NCBI GenBank assembly: GCA_030141605.1
Contig: JAQGDQ010000023.1
Span: 1,110,328-1,174,327 of the forward strand
Length of the DNA: 64,000 nucleotides
Direction: 5' to 3'
DNA from: Tubiluchus corallicola
Lineage: Eukaryota > Priapulida > Priapulimorpha > Priapulimorphida > Tubiluchidae
The notes below the pieces were generated by a model. It worked only from the letters and a program-made list of their open reading frames with translations. It did not search any database and was not told the origin of the DNA. Each line of letters starts with the position of its first letter. The first letter of the stretch is position 1. The position numbers and the translations under genes were made by a program. Positions 57,451-64,000 of the stretch are shown here, in pieces.

Positions 57451-59707
57451 TAGATTTAATGTTGTTCTTTAAACAACTATCTCTTCCCAACCTTTTATTA
57501 TCATCAGAACTTCTATTTGCTGCTATCTGTCCTATTTATTTCGTCTTAACCACTTATCTTTGTTCCTCTGATAGCAGTCTTTAAATTTTCGTCTATCTAT
57601 ACTAGCTAATGGCTGGTAATAATTTTAACTTGCACATTATAATCATTTTCTAAAAATCCAGTATTCATTCTCGTCATCCGTATACATTTGTACTGGTCTG
57701 TCATTCTGTTATTATTGTTCTGTTATCGAGTCTATTATTACCATTATATATTATATATTATCTATTATTACCATTATAATATTCCATTGGCCTATTTTTC
57801 GGCGACCCAGGAATTGACCATCTTTTCCTGGTCACTAACAGTTTGACGACTTCAAATATATGCCTTGCCTTATTAAAATTTCTTACTTCATAATGGCTAT
57901 GCTATGAGTAACTTAGCTGTTTGTTAATGTTATCATTATTACGCATATAATATGATCTTTGCTTTGCGGCTTTTGCACGTATTTACGTGATCGCAAGTGT
58001 GAAAGCCGCGACGCATGAATGCATCAAATAAGATGCTTTCACTTTGTAATGCGACAGTGACCTTGGGAACACACGAAATGACCAAATTACGTCATCGGTT
58101 TCCCTATATCCGTTTCACAAAATCAATAGTCTGGTCTATCATCGGGAAAAAGAGAAATAACTGGATACAGCTGCCAAACTTTCAGGAGTTTACTTGGACC
58201 ATTTTAACAGCGTTTGGGCATTTTATAAAATTATGAATCATTAGTACCCTCTCACCATTTCATAACATCAAATATTTATACATAACTTACAAGCGAAGCC
58301 ATAAAATGTGACGAAATGTATAATGCACTAATAGGCCATTTGCTACAAGGATTTTGGGTGTAAGTTGTACGGCACGGGCAGTGATGACGTTATCTGCACC
58401 CCTTTCATATGTTCCAAATTTAGATAATCTTAATTTTTTGTCATATATATCATCTATATTCATGCAAAGTGTGCTAATTACCTATACTAAGCAATTTACA
58501 TTCAGTCTGAGTGCCATGAACGATTATGAACGATTATACGGGATTATGACGTCGTCAGCACCCTGTCCCAATCATATCAAGGCTACTTTACTTGCGAAGT
58601 TAATGGCCGGGTAAGCTTTAATAAACAAAAAATATATCAAATGATGATAAAAAGTGAAAAATTGATGCTTAGTTTTTTTGCCCAATAGCTAGTTTGCTGG
58701 TAGTGACGTCATTAAAGGCTTTATTGTTAATTATGGCAAAATCAGTAAATGATTACTAATAAATTACTAAAAGACATGAAAAGTGTATTAAACGTTAAGT
58801 GTCACCACCTTATGGCGTCATCTATGCCTTTATTGCCGATAATAATGAGGTCATCAACTTCTTCGTTACAACGTATAGGGAACATGCATACGACTGGTAA
58901 TGGAGACTTTTCTTCAGGGTGATCGCTTTTCGGCCAAATACTTGATAGACAGCACGTTTTGTATGCTGGATTAGTGCATTCTGTGTAGCCGGCAGACTTT
59001 CCAAGCTTTTATTTTTCTTGCAAAATATATATTTTTGGGTTTCATTTACACTAGCAAATGAGCTGTTTTTGTCATAAAAAATACTGTGTCTTTCAAGCGG
59101 CGGGGATTGTTCAGCAGAAATGTTTGTGTAAGGATTAGACACTAAGCACTATTTCTTGACATTCTAGTGTGCCGGGTAGCGGACCAAAACGCAAAATTTT
59201 ATAAAAATGTCCAAAACACTGTTAGAATGACCAAATGATTCATTCCTGAATGTTCGTAACTGTATCCAGTCAGTCCCCATTCCATCAAAAATTGGCCTTA
59301 ACAGACCGGACTATTACGTTAACGTAATGCATTGTTGTTTCCTTACAGCATTGTTTTTTATATAACCATATTTTTATTAGTACCAAATAATTTTTGGCCA
59401 CAGTTACCACTGATGAAGAGGCCTCGGGAAGAAGAAATGGTATACAGGTGGTGTAACTATTGAAGACGAAAAGCATAGAAATAGATTAATATACAATGTA
59501 AATACGTACATTAGTAAAACGTTACGTACTAATAAGCAAAAGCATAAAATGTCCCACATTAATAAACGAATCAACGAGTATTTTTATGTATGTTCGAACA
59601 ATATCAAACATGACGACATTTTGGTCGTGGTTTAGTAGGGCACTACCATTTAAGTGTATACTAATCAGAGATTCAGTATCCAAAAGAATAATGCCAACTG
59701 TAATATT
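57451..59707. other. Non-coding DNA with a recurrent TGACGT word
   Basis: The left part (to about 57900) may be the Gypsy gag, too worn to read. At 58383, 58545, 58698 and 58815 variants of TGACGTCATC occur 110-160 bp apart, the first two followed by GCACCC. GAACGATTAT is doubled at 58519-58538. No gene. Confidence 0.4.
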
Positions 59708-60102
59708 GTGAATACGTCTGTATATGCCTACTACACATAACCACTTGAAATGAATCACCACGCGCCAATATACTTTATACTCTGTAGACCTGTCGTTCTC
59801 ATTTTCGTACATTCAACGTATACAACCGAAACTGGTGGTGATGTCAGAAGCGTCAGACTGAAGATCCAAGACAGCGAAATGGAACGACCAAACACCAAGC
59901 TGGTTCTCATCACTGAGTGCGAGAATTAGTTGAATCCCCCATCGGGGAGCCTGGACACAGTGTAAAATTCTCATTAGACATTTTGGGGGAGCCAGATGTG
60001 AATGCGACTGTATATCCCTACTACACATTACCACTTGAAATGAATCACCACAAGCCTGTAACCTTTATACTCTGTAGACCTGTCGTTCTCATTTTCGTAC
60101 AT
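59708..60102. repeat. 105-bp direct repeat, two copies 290 bp apart
   Basis: 59708-59812 and 59998-60102 align end to end without gaps at an offset of exactly 290, differing mainly in one 13-base patch in the middle. The 185 bp between them is unique. Either a tandem duplication or the terminal repeats of a small element. Confidence 0.85.
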
Positions 60103-60239
60103 ACCTTGTCACAGTGTATATGTACTTGTGGTTTTCGAATTATATCTTACTGATAAAGGACTTCATGCTCCTAAAAAGAAAAGGAGAAAACCATCAAGAA
60201 ATATAACCATAGTTCTTAGTAATGTTATTGTTGAAAAAA

Positions 60240-60858
60240 GTCACATGTTAAATATTTGGGAATATTTCTTGATGAGCACCAAATAAGTGTAATAAAGCAT
60301 AAATTGAGAAAAACCTTGGGAATCATCTATAAATTACGCAAGTTTGTTAATAGAGAAACATTGATGAAAATCTATTACAGTCTAGTCTACCCATATCTAA
60401 TATATGGCGTCATGTCTTGGGGTGGTATATATAAAAGTAATCTGAAAGCTTTACAAATCACCCAGAACAAAATTCTCACACTGATATATCATGTAAGGTA
60501 TGACCATCCCACAAATATAATTTACTAGTCTGTTAAAACTCTCAAAGTGAAAGAAATATATGACATGTATTGTCTTCATTTCATGTATCAGTATCATAAT
60601 TCACTATTTCCACCAGCTTTTCAGTCATACTTTAGTCCAGTTTCAAATCAACATCATCATTACACAAGATATTCCGTCGGAAACTATGTACTCCCTCTTC
60701 CAAAAACAAATATAGTGAAACAGTCATCAAAATATAATGCTATTAAAATATGGTCATCAATTCCGCGTGAAATGAAAAATCTTAATCTTTATCAATTTAA
60801 CAAAGCAACAAAGAATTACTCATTACATTTAATTAACTCACAATTTTACTCGTCCTGA
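60240..60858 (+). mobile_element. LINE reverse transcriptase C-terminus, little decayed
   Basis: One frame runs from HVKYLGIFLDEHQIS through KLRKTLGIIYKLRKFVN and YYSLVYPYLIYGVMSWGG (thumb block) to KYNAIKIWSSIPREMKNLNL and a natural stop at 60856-60858. Only one premature stop (60526-60528). About 206 codons are kept, so this is one of the youngest LINE copies here. 5'-truncated, as usual for LINEs. The family is not named. Confidence 0.8.
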
Positions 60859-61010
60859 TCTTAAGTTACTAACAAAACTTATTATGTTCTAATGTACGTT
60901 ATAACTGATGAAAATACTATGTAATGTTAATTGTCAATTGTTCCACTTATCTGGAGGAGGACTCGAAACTCAATGCTCCTTCCTCCTCCTCACAGTAACT
61001 CGTTTAGTTT
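60859..61010 (+). other. LINE 3' UTR with a hairpin
   Basis: Follows the LINE stop. GGAGGAGGA (60953-60961) pairs with TCCTCCTCC (60981-60989) around a loop of 19 bases. Such hairpins near the 3' end are used by some LINE reverse transcriptases for template recognition; whether this one is, is not known. Confidence 0.5.
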
Positions 61011-61368
61011 ATAATTTTATGCCACTAAAATCGTAAGTAGCCATAAATGACTCTACTTTTAGTGCTAATTATCATGTAGTGGTGATATTAATTTCGTATG
61101 TGATCTATTGCTAATATTTTGTAAACCAACAATAGTATGTCTTCTCAACTTAGTTTTTCTCAACTTATTTGCTTACTTGTTAATCACTACTGTTTGTTAA
61201 TTATTATTATTTTTCGCTAATTTTTGCAGTTACCATTTTCTTCTTCTTTTTTCGATCTTGTACTTTATAAAATAAATTTATTTCAGGTTTATCGCACCAA
61301 AAATCAAAGCCGTACTGCCGTTTTTGTTAATGTTGGTTTGGGCGCGTCCACATCATAAACGATTTTAA
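61011..61368. other. Non-coding DNA before the second BEL/Pao element
   Basis: AT-rich; the right end may include the LTR and primer-binding region of the BEL element (GGGCGCGTCCACATCAT at about 61339), unproven. Confidence 0.35.
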
Positions 61369-61389
61369 TGGAGGATGGCTTCATAGTTA

Positions 61390-61809
61390 ACAAGAAGTGA
61401 ACTTAATAAGAAGAAAAAGACAGAGTTGAAGTTATTATGCGCGGAATTCGGACTCGCAGAACAAGGGACGAAGGAGGATCTCATCGCTAAGATGCTCAGA
61501 GATGCCGAAATCCAAGAAGGGCCGCAGGACATTGCATGTTCTCCTGCATTCAATCTCATGCCATGCAACTTATTTTCAAACGGACAAGATACGAGTGAGC
61601 CGCCTAATTTATTACTTGCCCCTCTGCAGACGTTGCCGCCATGTTGTGTACCTGCCGCTGATCAGCTGGATGAGCACGGCGATAGTAAACCTGTAAGTCA
61701 GGTAGATCAGGCATTGCGGCTAAGATCATCAAATTCGGTCACATCGAAAACGCGTTCAAAAGTGAGCGTGGCTCTCGACAATCTCGCATTGAAACCGCTA
61801 TTAGACTAA
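61390..61809 (+). pseudogene. BEL gag N-terminus with SAP-like motif
   Basis: Frame 61426-61809 opens KLLCAEFGLAEQGTKEDLIA, the L-x-x-L-C-x-x-x-G-L-x-x-x-G-T-K-x-x-L-I pattern of the SAP domain, a small helix-turn-helix that binds AT-rich DNA in other proteins. The rest (Pro/Leu-rich, 61560-61680) has no domain. Upstream, a frameshift separates it from an ATG at 61369 (MEDGFIVNKK). The frame stops at 61807. Confidence 0.5.
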
Positions 61810-62021
61810 ACGACAGAGAAGTAATTTAAAAAGCGTATGCCTTCGAATAAACTAGAACGGGAATTACAAGCCGTAGAAGACAAAAGAGAGTCTGATAATT
61901 TGAAACTCCGGAGAAGCTTATTAATGACGAATAATGACGAGCCTGATGACATAAATGATGATGGTTCGCTCCCGATCTTATACATTATGGCCAATTTAAG
62001 CACAACACGAATCAGAAATTA

Positions 62022-62415
62022 ATGCATTTCAAAGAAGAAACTACAGGAACATTCTAGAAATAAAATGGCCAAACAAAATATCTAACCAGGATCAGTACAT
62101 TAAAGTCAAGGCAGACGAATGGACAATTAAAATCAAAAGGAGAAGGTTAAGATGGCTAGGACATGTTATACGACTACCAAATGACAGTCCATTACAGTTA
62201 GCTTTCAAAGAAGCACTGCAGAAAGAAAAGAAACTGCAAGGAGAACAGCTGCTGACTTATATCAATTTCATCCAAAAACATTTTATCAACACACCATTAG
62301 ATATCAAAAATGCAGAGACATGGAAGGTTTCAGGTGACAGGGCAGCATGGAGTAAAGTGATCAGGAAGGTCATGTCAAATGATGTGTGTCTCCAGAGATG
62401 ATGATGATGATCCCA
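62022..62415 (+). mobile_element. RTE-like LINE 3' tail inserted in BEL
   Basis: The frame reads NAFQRRNYRNILEIKWPNKI, then KRRRLRWLGHVIRLPNDSPL, the block at the end of many RTE/Proto2-type LINE ORF2 proteins, and stops around 62400. It ends in GATGATGATGATG at about 62398-62411, as RTE-type LINEs often end in a short tandem repeat. It separates the gag and protease of the BEL element, so it is a later insertion, 5'-truncated. Confidence 0.7.
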
Positions 62416-64000
62416 TGATGCCGGATGTTGGAATTGATTTGCTCTCTGGAATGAATTGTCCCAAAGCAATGGAACCACTTCAGGTAATTCGTTATCCAAA
62501 TGAGAGCTGTTTTGCTGTGCTAACGAAACTAGGGTGCACAGTACAGGGCATACTTGGCTCAACCACCAACCAATAAAATTTGATGAAAGCAACTTACAAC
62601 CGAGTATTATGCAAAGATGCCGCCGTTAATCAAGTCTCGGCACGTCAATTTGCTGTACCAGTTGATAACGCCAACAATTTTGATACCAATAACAATGGTT
62701 ATGGTAAATCACAGGAGGATAAGCTCTTCATGGAGAAACTTAGTGCACTAACAGTATTCCAAAATGAAAAATACGTTGTACCTCTGCCATTCAGAAGAGA
62801 AGATCCTACCATGCCGGAGAATGAACGACTTGGCGAGCAAAGAATGCGACATCTAGCAAGAAATCATAAAAACTTTCGTCTCCGAATAGAGTAAACCAAG
62901 TTCATGACTTCCATGATAGAAAATGGTTACACCAAAAAAGTTTCAGTCTGGCCAAAACCAGAAGCGGGAAAATTATGGTACATACCACATCATCCCATAT
63001 TCCACAAGCGCAAAGGAAAACTTCAAGTTGTTTTCAACTGTAGTTGTGTATTTCAGGGCACTTAACATGGAGTTACTACAAGGACCCAACTTAACCAATT
63101 CACTTCTGAGTGTTTATTGCAAATTCAGACAAGAACCAGTGGCATTTGGCTGACATTCAGTCCCTGTATTACGGTGTTGCTATGCCACACGAACAGATAT
63201 GTCTAAGAACTCTGACGAGCAATTTGAACATGCTTCCGGTTTACGTTGGTACATAGATACTGATACATTGGTTTTCGCGTCAAACTTAAAGAGACTCCAC
63301 CAACGCCGTGGCATACTTTCTGCTATATACAGCATGTATGATATTATGGGGTTGATATCTCCAGCGATTCTAGTTGGCAAGATAATTCTACAGGAACTGA
63401 CTGGTAACCAAGTTGGATGGGATGAACCAGTTAATAATAGTACGCTGAGAGGAGTGGAGACGAAGCCTGCCACTTCTGGAAGAGCTACACATACCAAGAT
63501 GTTTCCTGACAACTTTACAGAAATTGCCAATGTGCAAATTAATCACTTCTCAGATGCTAAATTGTTAGGATATGGCAACTGTTCATATTTGAGACTAACT
63601 GGTGATACGAAAAGAATTCACTGCACCATAGTGAGAAGTAAAGCCAGAGTTTCACCGATCAAAACAATTACAGTTCCATGCCTTGAACTCTGTGCTGCTG
63701 TGCTATCTGTTGGTGCAGCATGTTCTCTTGATACGGATTTGGATTACGAAAACGCCAAGCATTTCTTTGGGACTCATTCCAAAGTTGTACCTGGATATTT
63801 GACAAACTCTTCACGAAGATTCAAGATGTACGTAGCAAATCGAGTCCAGCAGATTTTGGACAAGTCTGAGGCAAAACAGTGGTACTACATCGATTCCCAG
63901 AATAATACCAGTGATGTTGCTTCACATGGTCAGGCAATCAGCCAACTTTTGAAGAATGATGTCTGGTTTAATGGACCTAGCATTCCTTGGAAACCTAAAG

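Larger units (their letters stand above)
61369..64000 (+). mobile_element. BEL/Pao retrotransposon (second family), runs off the window
   Basis: Plus strand. The N-terminal gag part (61390-61805) carries a SAP-like motif. A charged gag segment lies at 61837-62020 (KLERELQAVEDKRESDNLKL). It is cut by a LINE tail (62022-62415). The protease region resumes at 62415 (VGIDLLSGMNCPKAMEPLQV). RT lies at 62700-63180 (YVVPLPFRREDPTMPENERL, WYIPHHPIFHKRKGKLQVVF-N) and is interrupted before its YVDD motif by a deletion near 63160-63200. It goes on at 63200 (HASGLRWYIDTDTLVFAS, RGILSAIYSMYDIMGLISPA). RNase H runs from 63540 (ISHFSDAKLLGYG-like) to NTSDVASHGQ and WFNGPSIPW at 63990. Not the same family as the antisense BEL. 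Confidence 0.85.

Noticed and set aside
60256-60858. Host gene in the well-preserved frame
   Set aside because: Motifs match a LINE reverse transcriptase C-terminus and a LINE-like 3' UTR follows.

Overview
This is AT-rich animal (invertebrate metazoan) nuclear DNA, not microbial. The evidence is a spliced voltage-gated potassium channel gene with phase-matched GT-AG introns, long stretches without coding, many microsatellites, and a dense load of decayed animal transposons (LINEs, Ty3/Gypsy and BEL/Pao LTR retrotransposons, a Mutator-like DNA transposon, MITEs). I cannot place the phylum from sequence alone.

The one convincing host gene is a Kv3/Shaw-type potassium channel on the plus strand. 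Exon 1 (22907-23440) carries the N-terminus and the T1 tetramerisation domain. Exon 2 (37217-37420) carries the linker and the start of S1. Exon 3 (50588-51424) carries the rest of S1 through S6, including voltage sensor and pore. Both visible introns are about 13 kb, all junctions are phase 0, and the three exons give 525 codons. Exon 3 ends at a good splice donor, so a C-terminal exon should lie further on; I could not find it.

Region by region: 1-22.9 kb is upstream DNA with LINE fragments on both strands (2.4-3.6, 4.6-6.0, 8.3-10.3, 20.8-21.6 kb), a likely solo LTR (7.7-8.0 kb), a long ATA repeat (11.7 kb) and a 5'-truncated Gypsy element (14.4-17.2 kb). Intron 1 (23.4-37.2 kb) holds a LINE broken by a solo LTR with a 5-bp target duplication, a foldback MITE, an antisense BEL/Pao element, a sense Gypsy element back to back with it, and another Gypsy PR-RT fragment. 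Intron 2 (37.4-50.6 kb) holds an ATA repeat close to the exon 2 donor, LINE fragments, a spliced Mutator-like transposase remnant inside possible short inverted repeats, a scrambled Gypsy fragment, and a 726-bp Mutator-type MITE with 9-bp target duplications. After exon 3 (51.4-64 kb) come a hairpin plus TA repeat, an antisense Gypsy element in pieces, a GA/GACA purine tract, a LINE 3' end, and a second, sense BEL/Pao element invaded by an RTE-like LINE tail and running off the window.

Only the channel gene looks functional. The rest is best read as layered transposon insertion into the introns and flanks of that gene. I found no RNA gene, CRISPR array or prokaryotic system. The points most worth checking are the missing last exon and the sequence next to each channel donor, the Mutator family, and the two Gypsy copies with long tails after their integrase.
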